DNA of 64,000 nt from Cytophagaceae bacterium. Lineage in GTDB: Bacteria; Bacteroidota; Bacteroidia; Cytophagales; Spirosomataceae. The position numbers were made by a program, and so were the translations under genes. Location of the stretch: the NCBI GenBank assembly GCA_027486845.1, contig JAIXOL010000003.1:1-64000 (forward strand), read 5' to 3'. Within the stretch, counting starts at the first letter, position 1; each line of letters begins with the position of its first letter. A model generated the notes under the pieces. That model worked only from the letters and a program-made list of their open reading frames with translations. It was not told where the DNA came from and ran no database searches. Shown here piece after piece: positions 28,174 to 38,134 of this stretch.

Positions 28174-29856
28174 TTACCACGAAACAGAATAAGAAACTGC
28201 ACTACTTAAAGGCATAATAATTTCTTGTCCAGCTTTCGAATTACGAATGATAGGCTTAGCTTTAATATCAATCAAAATATATTGATTATCAACCAAGTAA
28301 CGACCTTTTTCAATCATTGAAATAGATTTCCCTTCCGCTAATTTGCAATATAAATTTGCTCCATTACTAGATGAAGTTGTGACTGAAATTCCGTCGATAT
28401 TTGGTGTGATTTTTTGTAAAATTTCCGTTCCGTTTAGTAAAAACTTGTAGGTTGGAAAACCTTCATTATCAAGTGAATAGCTTTTGAAAATTAAAGTTTT
28501 GTAAGCATCTAAAGAATCGGGCATTGGGGCGTTGGCATCTGCCAAAATAGCCACCGAAGGTTTTCCCGAAAATTTCGTTTTTACACCTTTTGCCTCTAAT
28601 AATTGTGGTTCGCCACGCTCATGAAACATTTCGGTTACGTCGGCAAACTCACCACGCCAAGCATAAAGCAAAGCAGCTTGGTCTAAATCATACGTATAAT
28701 GTGAGCCTTTTGGACTTCCAATCGAGATTGAATGAGTGCGTTTTTGACCATCAAACATCACAAACGAACGAACCATTTCAACATCGTTTTTTGGTGCAAT
28801 GTCAATCTCACCAACAGCTTGTGGAGTTGGCAATGAGGTTTCAGCATGAAGTGAATATGGTCTGATTTCTGGGCCAGCGGCAAAAAGTCCGAGTTCGGCT
28901 TTCCACCAAACTTTTATATACTTCATTTCAATCGAATGTTTGCCTTTTTTCAAATCCAAATAGGCAATTCGTGGCTTACGATAACTTTCATCTGCCATTG
29001 GTAAAACCTCTTTTCCATCAACTATTAGTGCCGATTTTCCAGCACAATCGGCTATCAATGAATAACTTCCATCTTTTTCTACCTCTAAATTACCTTTGAA
29101 GACCAATAAGAAACGATTAAATCCTACACCATAATCTTTAGTAAGTTCAACTGCTTTTCCTGCATCGTTAGGTGTTTCTTTCTTTTTGGCAAATTGTTTA
29201 TCCCAATCGAATGTTTCGTAAAGTTCGTAGCTCAAACCACTCAATTTCAATGGTTTTTCATTATTGTATTTCAAATACTCTAAATCATTCACAGCTATAC
29301 TTCCTGATTTATTTTCAAATACAATTGGGCCTTCGTTTTTACCTTCTGAAGACAAAATATAGCCTTGATGTATCAGAACATCATTCAAAACCACTTTTTC
29401 GAGCGTAATGGCATTGCCAAACGAAGTCTCCGAAAATGTTAATTCAAGCGTTTGCCAAAGTCCCGCCGTTCTTCCTGCATTTTGATTTGGTAACTTTATA
29501 CCACCATCTTTGAGTAAAATTGTCCCACTTGGGCGTAAATTGCTCAAAACGATGGCGTGTTTGCCTTGAATATAGAAAATCGCTTCACTGTTATTGCCAA
29601 GCATAAACGCAAATCTTACTTTTGCATCGGCAGTAGTAAGTTTTGAAGTTATTTTGCCCGCAGTATTTGAAAACAAAAACTTGTTTCCAGCCACAAATGA
29701 GGCTTTTTTCTTAAAAGGATTATCGACTGATTCGACTTGTTTCCAATTACCCAAATCCCAATCGCTGAGAGGTAATTTATTCATCGAAAAACCTTGTGCA
29801 TTGCTTTGAACAGAAGCACAAAATAGCATAAATAATGCTAAAAAACGTAGATACAT
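28174..29856 (-). CDS. Secreted protein with concanavalin-like (DUF1080-like) and PA14-like regions
   Basis: Signal peptide; YELYETFDWDKQF...DGSYSLIADCAGKSALIVDGKEVLPM...KGKHSIEMKYIK resembles PA14. The gap to the gene at 26104-28098 is 75 bp, same strand. Confidence 0.55.
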   Translation of the reverse strand: MYLRFLALFMLFCASVQSNAQGFSMNKLPLSDWDLGNWKQVESVDNPFKKKASFVAGNKFLFSNTAGKITSKLTTADAKVRFAFMLGNNSEAIFYIQGKHAIVLSNLRPSGTILLKDGGIKLPNQNAGRTAGLWQTLELTFSETSFGNAITLEKVVLNDVLIHQGYILSSEGKNEGPIVFENKSGSIAVNDLEYLKYNNEKPLKLSGLSYELYETFDWDKQFAKKKETPNDAGKAVELTKDYGVGFNRFLLVFKGNLEVEKDGSYSLIADCAGKSALIVDGKEVLPMADESYRKPRIAYLDLKKGKHSIEMKYIKVWWKAELGLFAAGPEIRPYSLHAETSLPTPQAVGEIDIAPKNDVEMVRSFVMFDGQKRTHSISIGSPKGSHYTYDLDQAALLYAWRGEFADVTEMFHERGEPQLLEAKGVKTKFSGKPSVAILADANAPMPDSLDAYKTLIFKSYSLDNEGFPTYKFLLNGTEILQKITPNIDGISVTTSSSNGANLYCKLAEGKSISMIEKGRYLVDNQYILIDIKAKPIIRNSKAGQEIIMPLSSAVSYSVSW

Positions 29857-30087
29857 AGTCAGATTGATTAGATGTTAAACAAAATTATAGATTAAGTGTA
29901 GATTTAACAATTATTATTAATCAAAGTTTTTCTGACAGTCCGAAAAGTGTTTTGTAAATTTGTCGAGAAATTGAATAACCGATGGACTAATTTCCAAAAA
30001 ATAATTAATGTTTTATAAAGTTAAGCGTTTTATCAAATTATTTAGAATAAAAATTAAACTGACTTTCAAAAAAATACAATCATTTAT

Positions 30088-30969
30088 ATGTCAAAACCAA
30101 CACTTCTTATTTTAGCCGCAGGTATGGGCAGTCGCTACGGTGGCATCAAACAATTAGATAAATTCGGCCCAAACGGCGAAACTATCATTGATTATTCGCT
30201 TCACGATGCCATTAAGGCAGGTTTTGGGAAAATCGTTTTCATCATTAGAGAAGAATTAAAAGCAGATTTTGAAGAAATATTTGGGTCAAAATTGGCCGGA
30301 AAAATCGACTACGATTTTGCGATTCAAGGTGTACAAAAATACGTTGCTCCCGAACTCGGAACGGTGGAACGTACCAAGCCTTGGGGAACTGGCCATGCAG
30401 TGCTTTGTGCTTGGGAACAAACCAATACGCCTTTTGCTGTTATTAATGCCGATGATTTTTATGGCTATGAAGGTTTTAAAATCATGGCCGATTTCTTGAC
30501 CAATAATACCGACGATAATTGTCATGCCATGGTAGGCTATCAAATCAAGAATACATTATCAGAAAATGGTTCGGTTTCAAGAGGGGTTTGCGAGGTTGAT
30601 GAAAATGGTTATTTGGAGGTAGTGACGGAGCGTACAAAAATTTATCGCCAAACTGATAATTTGATTGTATTTGAAGAGGGTGATATTTTAACAGCTTTAC
30701 CAGAAAATACGCCAGTTTCGATGAATTTCTGGGGTTTTATGCCAAATGTATTTCCAGTAATTAATGAAATGTTTAAGGAATATTCGATAAAAAATATCGA
30801 CTCGCCAAAAGCAGAATTTTATATTCCGACTGTAATGACTTATTTGATTCAGAATGGCTTAGGAAAATGTAAAGTGTTCTCAAACGAGTCAGAGTGGTTT
30901 GGTGTAACCTACCCAGAAGACAAGCCAACCGTAATGGAAGCACTACAGAAGTTATCGGGACTTTATTGA
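30088..30969 (+). CDS. Sugar nucleotidyltransferase (NDP-sugar pyrophosphorylase-like)
   Basis: LLILAAGMGSRYGGIKQLDKFGPNGETIIDYSLHDA; PFAVINADDFYG. Confidence 0.88.
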   Translation: MSKPTLLILAAGMGSRYGGIKQLDKFGPNGETIIDYSLHDAIKAGFGKIVFIIREELKADFEEIFGSKLAGKIDYDFAIQGVQKYVAPELGTVERTKPWGTGHAVLCAWEQTNTPFAVINADDFYGYEGFKIMADFLTNNTDDNCHAMVGYQIKNTLSENGSVSRGVCEVDENGYLEVVTERTKIYRQTDNLIVFEEGDILTALPENTPVSMNFWGFMPNVFPVINEMFKEYSIKNIDSPKAEFYIPTVMTYLIQNGLGKCKVFSNESEWFGVTYPEDKPTVMEALQKLSGLY

Positions 30970-30977
30970 AAATCCTA

Positions 30978-31039
30978 GGGCAGGTTTTCAACCTGCCTTT
31001 TTTATATTGAACAACTGACAGGTTGAAAACCTGTCCTAC
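30978..31039. repeat. REP-like inverted pair of GGCAGGTTTTCAACCTGCC / GACAGGTTGAAAACCTGTC palindromes
   Basis: Each half is self-complementary and the two halves are near reverse complements of each other. Confidence 0.7.
30979..31003 (+). terminator. Terminator hairpin, part of a REP-like pair
   Basis: ggcaggttttcaacctgcc followed by tttttt. Confidence 0.75.
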
Positions 31040-31448
31040 AAAAATATGGGAGTTTTTTGCCGAAAATTCAATAGGCATACTTTATTTTGAATTCTATTTG
31101 CAAAATCAATAATACTTATATAAAAATTCGATTAGTAAGTTAAGTTTAAATTACTTTTACAGCTGTTTGTATGAAAGTATTTTTCTACAATTTAATAATT
31201 TATTTTAGGCTCTAAATTTAAGTTTTTCTACAAGGCTGCTTTTTTGAATTTGCCTCAAAAGAATATTTTTCAAGTACAATTTTGATGAAAAACAAGTTTT
31301 TATAAAAATATAATCCTATAAATGATTTTATTTTTTTGTTGAAAAAAATTAGATTTCTGTTAAAATTTTATGCTAGACCTGAAACCCTTGTGTTTGAATT
31401 GAAATATCCTTGTATCTTGCTGCATCAACATTCAATTTTTGAATCCAA

Positions 31449-33002
31449 ATGGAATCCATTTTACAGTTTTTTATTGGTATAGCTTGGTGGGCTTATATTC
31501 TCGTCTTTTTTACTTTAATTTTTTTAAAAGATATTCTTCAAAAAAAACACACAATTCAACATAATTTTCCTATTGTTGGACATCTGCGTTATTTTATCGA
31601 AAGTGTTGGGCCAGAGTTACGCCAATATATTGTGGCCAATAACCGAGAAGAATTGCCTTTCAATCGCCGTCAACGCTCTTGGATTTATGCCTCCGCAAAA
31701 AAAGAAAATAATTTTCAGGGTTTTGGCACTGACCAAGACATGTATAGTGCGGGCTATAATTTTATAAAACCAGCGATGTTGCCTTTTAAATTGCCCAAAG
31801 ACCATCCAAATGTAGCAAATCCATACATTTGTCCATCGGCGAAAGTCATCGGAGAATATCATCATCGAAAATATCCATTCTTGCCAAAATCGGTTGTCAA
31901 TATTTCTGGAATGAGCTACGGTTCACTTTCCGCCACTGCTATTGACTCAATGAATAAAGGTGCGGCAAAGTTTGGTTGTTATCATAATACAGGCGAAGGT
32001 GGACTTTCGCCTTATCATAAAAATGGTGCAGATGTAGTCCTCAATATAGGAACAGCGTATTTTGGGATTAGAGATGATGACGGGAATTTTGTGATGGAAA
32101 AATTGGTGAAACTTTGCCAAGATAATCCTTGCATAAAAATGATTGAACTCAAACTTTCGCAAGGAGCAAAACCTGGTAAAGGTGGTGTTTTACCAGCTTC
32201 AAAACTTACAAAAGAATTGGCCGAGATTCGCCATGTACCGTTGGGAAAAGATGTGATTTCGCCAGCGTATCACAGTGCGTTTTCTACTATAAAGGAAATG
32301 GTTGAGTTTATAGAATTGATGGCGAGTGCTACGGGCTTGCCTGTCGGAATAAAATCAGCAGTCGGAAAACTCGAAATGTGGGAAGAATTAGCCGATTTGA
32401 TGAAAAAATCAGGCAAAGGTCCCGATTTTATTACCATTGATGGTGGGGAAGGTGGAACAGGTGCTGCACCACCTAGTTTTGCAGACCATGTTTCTTTACC
32501 TTTTGTGTATGCTTTTTCTTCGGTTTATAGAATTTTTCAAAAAAGAGAATTGACTGATAAACTTACCTTTATTGGTTCTGGTAAACTTGGTTTGCCCGAT
32601 ACTGCCGTAATGGCTTTTGCGATGGGAGTAGATGTAATAAATGTGGCACGTGAGCCAATGCTGTCAATTGGTTGTATTCAGGCACAAATCTGTCATACAA
32701 ACCGTTGTCCGAGCGGAGTAGCAACGCAGAATAAATGGTTGCAAGGAGGAATTGACCCCACTTTAAAAAGTGAGCGTTTTTATAATTATGTAAAGACACT
32801 CACAAAAGAGATTTTGGATATTTGTCATGCTTGTGGGTATGAACATCCAAGCCAATTTATGATGGATGATGTCGATGTAGCAATGGGTGATAATAATCGT
32901 ACGCAATCCTTAAGAATTACCTATCAATATCAAAAAACTCCTGTAAAATTTGATGGATTTAAAAAAATACTTCAAAGTGAGTATTTAGGCGGGAAAAACT
33001 GA
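31449..33002 (+). CDS. FMN-binding glutamate synthase-family protein (GltB-like domain)
   Basis: NISGMSYGSLSATAIDSMNKGA; NTGEGGLSPYH; TIDGGEGGTGAAPPSFADHVSLP; QICHTNRCPSGVATQN. Confidence 0.9.
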   Translation: MESILQFFIGIAWWAYILVFFTLIFLKDILQKKHTIQHNFPIVGHLRYFIESVGPELRQYIVANNREELPFNRRQRSWIYASAKKENNFQGFGTDQDMYSAGYNFIKPAMLPFKLPKDHPNVANPYICPSAKVIGEYHHRKYPFLPKSVVNISGMSYGSLSATAIDSMNKGAAKFGCYHNTGEGGLSPYHKNGADVVLNIGTAYFGIRDDDGNFVMEKLVKLCQDNPCIKMIELKLSQGAKPGKGGVLPASKLTKELAEIRHVPLGKDVISPAYHSAFSTIKEMVEFIELMASATGLPVGIKSAVGKLEMWEELADLMKKSGKGPDFITIDGGEGGTGAAPPSFADHVSLPFVYAFSSVYRIFQKRELTDKLTFIGSGKLGLPDTAVMAFAMGVDVINVAREPMLSIGCIQAQICHTNRCPSGVATQNKWLQGGIDPTLKSERFYNYVKTLTKEILDICHACGYEHPSQFMMDDVDVAMGDNNRTQSLRITYQYQKTPVKFDGFKKILQSEYLGGKN

Positions 33003-33189
33003 TTTTCAATAAGTGAAAAACTAAAAGCATTTTCTGAGAATTAACTACTTTTTTTCAGAATAAAGCACTTTAAAAATATTTTATTCAATTGGTTGGATGA
33101 GGCTGATTTAATGTTCATTGGTGGATATTTGATGTTTTTGTGCATAATTGGAAAATATTCTTGCTTCCATTTTTTTCTTATAAAAAAAT

Positions 33190-33221
33190 AAAAAGCAAGA
33201 ATCAAGTGGCTCTTGCTTTTT
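33190..33221. terminator. Hairpin terminator
   Basis: aaaaagcaaga ... tcttgcttttt. Confidence 0.7.
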
Positions 33222-33289
33222 CTCTCTTCAAACTGCTGTAGATAAATAAAACCATCTTCTTGACAAATTAAAAAAAGGTGGTTTTAATG

Positions 33290-33379
33290 TTATGCTTTAC
33301 ACGCATTAATGGCTACAATCACTATAAAGATTGATACAAACATAAGTTCGTCGAGGTGTTCGTAGAATAATTTTTTCAT
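33290..33379 (-). CDS. Putative 29-aa single-pass membrane small protein (not in the supplied ORF track)
   Basis: Minus-strand ATG at 33379 to TAA: MKKLFYEHLDELMFVSIFIVIVAINACKA. Followed on the minus strand by an AAAACCACC...GATGGTTTT hairpin. Confidence 0.4.
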   Translation of the reverse strand: MKKLFYEHLDELMFVSIFIVIVAINACKA

Positions 33380-33614
33380 AGTCTTTTTTGCCTTTTTATA
33401 TAATGATTCAGATTATCACCAAAAGGTTGAAAGGAGATTGAAATTTATTTTCATTAACGATGTACAAACTAATGATATCTATTTTTTTGATTGTGTTTGT
33501 GTATTGGCAAAACAATATTGTTTACATGGCTATGATCTTTATGATTGTCATTATTTCATTTCCGTGGCACACCATGTAATTGTAGATAAAAGGGTGTGCC
33601 ACAGATAATGGAAA

Positions 33615-34850
33615 TCAATAAAAGAAAATATAAGAAACTATGATGGCAGTTATTACACCAGCTAAATCAGCTAAAAGTCCTGCTACGAGTGTGTATCGAG
33701 TATTTTTAATATTGACAGAGCCAAAATACAAAGCCAAAACATACAAAATCGTATCCGAACAAGCTTGGAATACACAAGACAAACGCCCTACGAATGAGTC
33801 AGCACCAAAGGTTTTCATCGAATCAATCATCATGGCTCTTGAGCCGCTTCCACTTAATGGGTGCATAAGGGCAGTTGGAAGTGCATCGGTAAAATCGGTA
33901 TTCATGCCTGTCAAGCTAAAAACCCATTTTAGGGCTTCTACTATATAAGTCAAAGCCCCCGAATTTCTGAATGCACCAATAGCAACCAACAATCCAACTA
34001 GGTAGGGAATCACTTTTATTGATGTTTCAAATCCTAATTTTGCACCTTCAATAAATGCAGGAAAAATATTAACCTTTTTGTAAATAGCTCCACCAATAAA
34101 ACCTACAATAAAAACAAACAAAATCATATTACTGACCACTTTCGATGTTACTTCAATTTCTTCTTTTGGTAAACGAGAAAAATACCAAAGTACAAAACCA
34201 ATAAAGCCTGTTAGACCTAAAAGCCACGAAAAGAGGGTTTTATCTAAGAAATTAATGCGTTGTTTGATTCCGACAAAAAGCATTCCTGTCAGTGTAGCCA
34301 CATAAACTGAAATCAAGGCAGGAATAAAAATATCGGCAGGGTCGGCAGCGTTATAGATGGCACGTTGAGCCATAATACTGAGCGGAATAAGTACTGGCCC
34401 CGCACTGTGAAGCACCATAAACATAATTTGAGCATTGGAAGCCGTGTCTTTGTTTGGATTTAGTTCTTGCAAACTTTGCATCGCACTCAAGCCAAAAGGT
34501 GTGGCTGCATTGTCAAGGCCGAGCATATTGGCCGAAAAATTCATAATCATTTGTCCATTTGCTGGGTGATCTTTTGGTACTTCGGGGAAGAGTTTACTAA
34601 AAAAAGGAGCAATAATTCGTGCCATGCGACGAATAACACCTGCTTCTTCACCGATTTTAAGAATTCCCAAGAAAAAAGTCATGACACCAGCGAGCGGCAA
34701 GGCAATATCCATGACGGCGATTTTGGAGGAATCAAACATTCCTTCAATGATGATTCTGAAAATCTCGGTATCTCCCAAGAAGATGAGTTTGAATAATGCA
34801 ACTACAAATGCAATCAGAAAAAAAGCTACCCAAATATAGTTTAATGCCAT
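33615..34850 (-). CDS. Fused SpmA-SpmB-like (nucleoside recognition/Gate domain) membrane protein
   Basis: N-half MDIALPLAGVMTFFLGILKIGEEAGV...NMLGLDNAATPFGLSAM (SpmA-like); C-half AFIEGAKLGFETSIKVIPYLVGLLVAIGAFRNSGAL...ALMHPLSGSGSRAMM (SpmB-like). Confidence 0.88.
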   Translation of the reverse strand: MALNYIWVAFFLIAFVVALFKLIFLGDTEIFRIIIEGMFDSSKIAVMDIALPLAGVMTFFLGILKIGEEAGVIRRMARIIAPFFSKLFPEVPKDHPANGQMIMNFSANMLGLDNAATPFGLSAMQSLQELNPNKDTASNAQIMFMVLHSAGPVLIPLSIMAQRAIYNAADPADIFIPALISVYVATLTGMLFVGIKQRINFLDKTLFSWLLGLTGFIGFVLWYFSRLPKEEIEVTSKVVSNMILFVFIVGFIGGAIYKKVNIFPAFIEGAKLGFETSIKVIPYLVGLLVAIGAFRNSGALTYIVEALKWVFSLTGMNTDFTDALPTALMHPLSGSGSRAMMIDSMKTFGADSFVGRLSCVFQACSDTILYVLALYFGSVNIKNTRYTLVAGLLADLAGVITAIIVSYIFFY

Positions 34851-34956
34851 AAATTTGATGGTTTAAGTTTAGATTTGTGGCTAATTTAAGGATAAACCAC
34901 GATTTTTCGATTTATAACTTAAAATTTGATTCGATTATGCCGAAAAACAGTTTAAA

Positions 34957-35718
34957 ATGATGCTTTCAAAGAGGATTTTTCTATTAAGTGTAGTATTATT
35001 AGGAGTTTGGAGTTGCCAAACAGAAAAAGCTGAAGAAAGTAAAAAGATAGATTCAGCATTTACTAAAAAAGATAGCGTAGTAATAATTGAGCAACCAATA
35101 ATTTCTGAATTGGAGCAACGAATGATTGAGCAAGGTTTGGTTGATATCCAAACCCTCGATTCGACTATTATGGTCGAATTGAAATATTCTACGACTGATA
35201 ATTTTGTAAAAACTGATGTCTATGGAGATTTGACTCGTGCTTACTTGCAAGCGAAACCTGCCCAAATGCTTGTAAAAGCCAATAAAATTTTACAGGAAAA
35301 ATATCCAAATTATAGATTATTGGTGTATGATGCTGCTCGCCCACTAAGTGTTCAGTATACACTTTGGAACTTATTGGATAGTATTCCTCCCAAAAAAAGA
35401 GAAGATTTTGTGGCTAATCCTGCTATTGCTTCGATTCATAATTTTGGTTCGGCAGTTGACTTAACGGTTTATGATGATGTAATTAAAAAGCCACTAGATA
35501 TGGGTACAAAATTTGATTTTTTTGGTGATTTAGCATATCCTCGTTTAGAAGATGAAATGCTAATTGAGGGCAAACTAAGCAAAGAACAACTAGCTAATCG
35601 AATAATATTGCGTGAAGCCATGACGAGCGTAGGCTATATGCGAATTGAAAGTGAATGGTGGCATTTTAATGCAATTTCAAGAACAAGAGCTAAAGGTTTG
35701 TATAAAATTGTGGAGTAG
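34957..35718 (+). CDS. D-alanyl-D-alanine dipeptidase (VanX/DdpX-like, M15D) lipoprotein
   Basis: VELKYSTTDNFVKTDVYGD; LLVYDAARPLSVQ; SIHNFGSAVDLTV; SEWWHFN; lipobox-like GVWSC. Confidence 0.9.
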   Translation: MMLSKRIFLLSVVLLGVWSCQTEKAEESKKIDSAFTKKDSVVIIEQPIISELEQRMIEQGLVDIQTLDSTIMVELKYSTTDNFVKTDVYGDLTRAYLQAKPAQMLVKANKILQEKYPNYRLLVYDAARPLSVQYTLWNLLDSIPPKKREDFVANPAIASIHNFGSAVDLTVYDDVIKKPLDMGTKFDFFGDLAYPRLEDEMLIEGKLSKEQLANRIILREAMTSVGYMRIESEWWHFNAISRTRAKGLYKIVE

Positions 35719-35725
35719 AAGTTAA

Positions 35726-35754
35726 AAAGCAACCATCCACAGGACAGTTGCTTT
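35726..35754 (+). terminator. Hairpin terminator
   Basis: aaagcaac ... gttgcttt. Confidence 0.65.
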
Positions 35755-36063
35755 ATTATAATCACCTAACCACTAAAAAGTATTATAAAAAGATTGTAAT
35801 CTGATAATCTTAATTTGAAAATGCACATTGGGTATAAAATTTTTACTCAACATAAAACGAAAATTTCTCAATTACAGCCTTAACTTTTCTTCGAAAAATT
35901 TTAATATATTTTTTATCAAAAGATACAAATAATTGATTGTCAATTTGTTGTATGAAATACGTAATCAAGAATGTATAAAAAAACTTTAATGAAATAGGTA
36001 TTGTTACAGGTAATCTTTTTAGTATTTACATCGCAAAAATATGGGAGAATCTGACATTATTCA

Positions 36064-36071
36064 TATCTTTG
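36064..36071 (+). promoter_or_regulatory. Putative -7 box TATCTTTG upstream of pheS
   Basis: TAnnTTTG match about 28 bp before GTG 36099. Confidence 0.55.
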
Positions 36072-36098
36072 TGCATAAATTTATTAAACGGTACTAGG

Positions 36099-37133
36099 GT
36101 GTTAGATAAGATTCAAGAATTATTAGGCGAAGTTGATGCTGTTGTGGTCAATAGCAAAGACGACTTAGAAAAGTTTCGGATTAAATATATTAGCCGAAAA
36201 GGAATACTCAATGATCTTTTTGAAGAGTTTAAAACGGTAGCCAATGAGCATAAACGTGCGGTTGGACAAGAGCTCAATAAACTCAAAAATCTCACAGAGC
36301 AAAGACTAAGAGATTTTACGGAAAATCTTGAACAAAGTGTAAACGACTCAAAGACTAGCGGTATTGACTTGACATTGCCCGTTGCACCAAATTTTTCTGG
36401 TTCGATTCACCCACTTACGCTTACTCGTCAGAGAGTGTTAGAGATTTTTGCTCGCATGGGTTTTAATCACGAAGATGGCCCAGAGGTTGAAACCGATTGG
36501 TATAATTTTACTGCTTTAAACTTTCCAGAAGACCATCCTGCCCGTGAAATGCAAGATACGTTTTTCGTGGAAAAGAAAGATATTCAGAAAGATGATGTTT
36601 TACTTCGTACGCATACATCAAACGTGCAAGTGCGATTGATGGAACACAAAAAGCCACCTATTCGCTCCTTGATGATTGGTCGAGTGTATCGCAACGAGGC
36701 CATTTCAGCACGAGCTCACTGTCAGTTTCACCAAATTGAAGGACTCTATGTTGATAAAAAAGTAAGTTTTAAAGACCTTAAAGATACGCTTTATCATTTT
36801 GCTAAAGAGATGTTTGATAAAGACACCAAGATTCGTTTGCGTCCAAGTTATTTTCCTTTTACTGAGCCAAGTGCCGAAATTGATATTTCTTGCTTTATAT
36901 GCAAAGGTTCAGGTTGTAATATCTGTAAACATTCGGGATGGGTAGAAATTGCTGGTTCGGGAATGGTTGACCCAAATGTATTGGAAAATAGTGGAATAGA
37001 TTCAGAAGAATATACTGGTTTTGCCTTTGGAATGGGAATTGAGCGTATCACGATGCTCCGGTATGGAGTAAAGGATTTACGTCTTTTCTTTGAGAATGAC
37101 GTAAGATTTTTAAGGCAATTTGAGGGAGCGTAA
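36099..37133 (+). CDS. pheS: Phenylalanyl-tRNA synthetase alpha subunit
   Basis: HPLTLTRQRVLEIFARMGFNHEDGPEVETDWYNFTALNFPEDHPAREMQDTFF; GSGMVDPNVLEN; FAFGMGIERITMLRYGVKDLRLFFEND. The listed start (36069, TTG) overlaps the promoter box; GTG 36099 is more likely. Confidence 0.96.
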   Translation: MLDKIQELLGEVDAVVVNSKDDLEKFRIKYISRKGILNDLFEEFKTVANEHKRAVGQELNKLKNLTEQRLRDFTENLEQSVNDSKTSGIDLTLPVAPNFSGSIHPLTLTRQRVLEIFARMGFNHEDGPEVETDWYNFTALNFPEDHPAREMQDTFFVEKKDIQKDDVLLRTHTSNVQVRLMEHKKPPIRSLMIGRVYRNEAISARAHCQFHQIEGLYVDKKVSFKDLKDTLYHFAKEMFDKDTKIRLRPSYFPFTEPSAEIDISCFICKGSGCNICKHSGWVEIAGSGMVDPNVLENSGIDSEEYTGFAFGMGIERITMLRYGVKDLRLFFENDVRFLRQFEGA

Positions 37134-37136
37134 TTT

Positions 37137-37240
37137 CAATTATCAATTAACAATTATAAATTATTCTAAACTCGGTTAAAGTTTTAGATAACGATTCAAG
37201 TGTAGAAATATGCTTGTCAATAATTGTTAATTGATAACTG
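37137..37240. repeat. Inverted pair of 7-bp-period CAATTAW arrays with perfect 17-bp arms
   Basis: Left caattat caattaa caattat aaattat (37137-37164); right ataattg ttaattg ataactg (37220-37240). tatcaattaacaattat and ataattgttaattgata are perfect complements. Confidence 0.8.
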
Positions 37241-37822
37241 TTTGCTCACAAAATCCCAGCAAATAATTCCGACTGTTACCGATATGTTTAGTGAATGTTT
37301 AGTGCCAAATTGCGGGATTTCTAAGCAATTATTGGCCAATTCTGCAACTTCTTGGTTTACCCCAAAAACTTCATTTCCGAACACAAAAGCATATTTTTGA
37401 TTGGGTTCTGGCTGAAAATCATTCAATTTTAGGCTATTTTCTACTTGCTCAACTGCCAAAACTATATAGCCGTTTGCTTGCAATTCTTTCACTAAATCTA
37501 TTGCATTTTCTCGGTGTTCCCAAGCTACTGATTCGGTTGAACCAAGAGCAGTTTTTTCAATTTCTCGGTGTGGAGGAATGGCCGTTATGCCGCATAAATA
37601 AATCTTTTCTACCAAAAAAGCATCGGAAGTGCGAAATGCAGAGCCTACATTATTCATGCTTCTTATATCATCTAGTATGATACAAAAATTGTTTTTATTC
37701 GTTTCCTTAAAATCTTCAACCGATAAGCGATTGAGTTCTTCCATTTGGAGTTTTCTCATACCTTGCTTTAATTTTTTTGCAAAGCTATCAAAAACTACTC
37801 GATTTATATCGGCAAACATACG
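37217..37822 (-). CDS. TrmH/SpoU-family RNA 2'-O-methyltransferase
   Basis: CIILDDIRSMNNVGSAFRTSDAF; KTALGSTESVAWEH; YAFVFGNEVFGVNQEV; SLNISVTVGIICWDF. Start near MFADINRVV (about 37822) is more likely than 37906. Confidence 0.9.
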   Translation of the reverse strand, partial: RMFADINRVVFDSFAKKLKQGMRKLQMEELNRLSVEDFKETNKNNFCIILDDIRSMNNVGSAFRTSDAFLVEKIYLCGITAIPPHREIEKTALGSTESVAWEHRENAIDLVKELQANGYIVLAVEQVENSLKLNDFQPEPNQKYAFVFGNEVFGVNQEVAELANNCLEIPQFGTKHSLNISVTVGIICWDFVSKQLSINNY

Positions 37823-38134
37823 TTTCTTAAAAAGATAGTTAGCGTACTTTTTGTCAAAAAATAATAATATATGTGGATTTGATAATTTTTCTTGTAATAG
37901 GAACAAACAGTTTTGCGGGGTCGATTCAAATTGGGCTGGTAATAGCTATAGTTTTACATTTTGACGATTTATGGAATTGAGGTTAAAAATGACACAGGAA
38001 AGTTGTTTTATAAGGCTTTGCTTGCTTTTATTTGTTGTTTGATTGTGGTAATCTATGAACGTTCCAAAATAACTAAAGTTATTGCCAGTTTGCTGAATAA
38101 AAGATAAGTTTACACATTAATTATACTGAAAATT

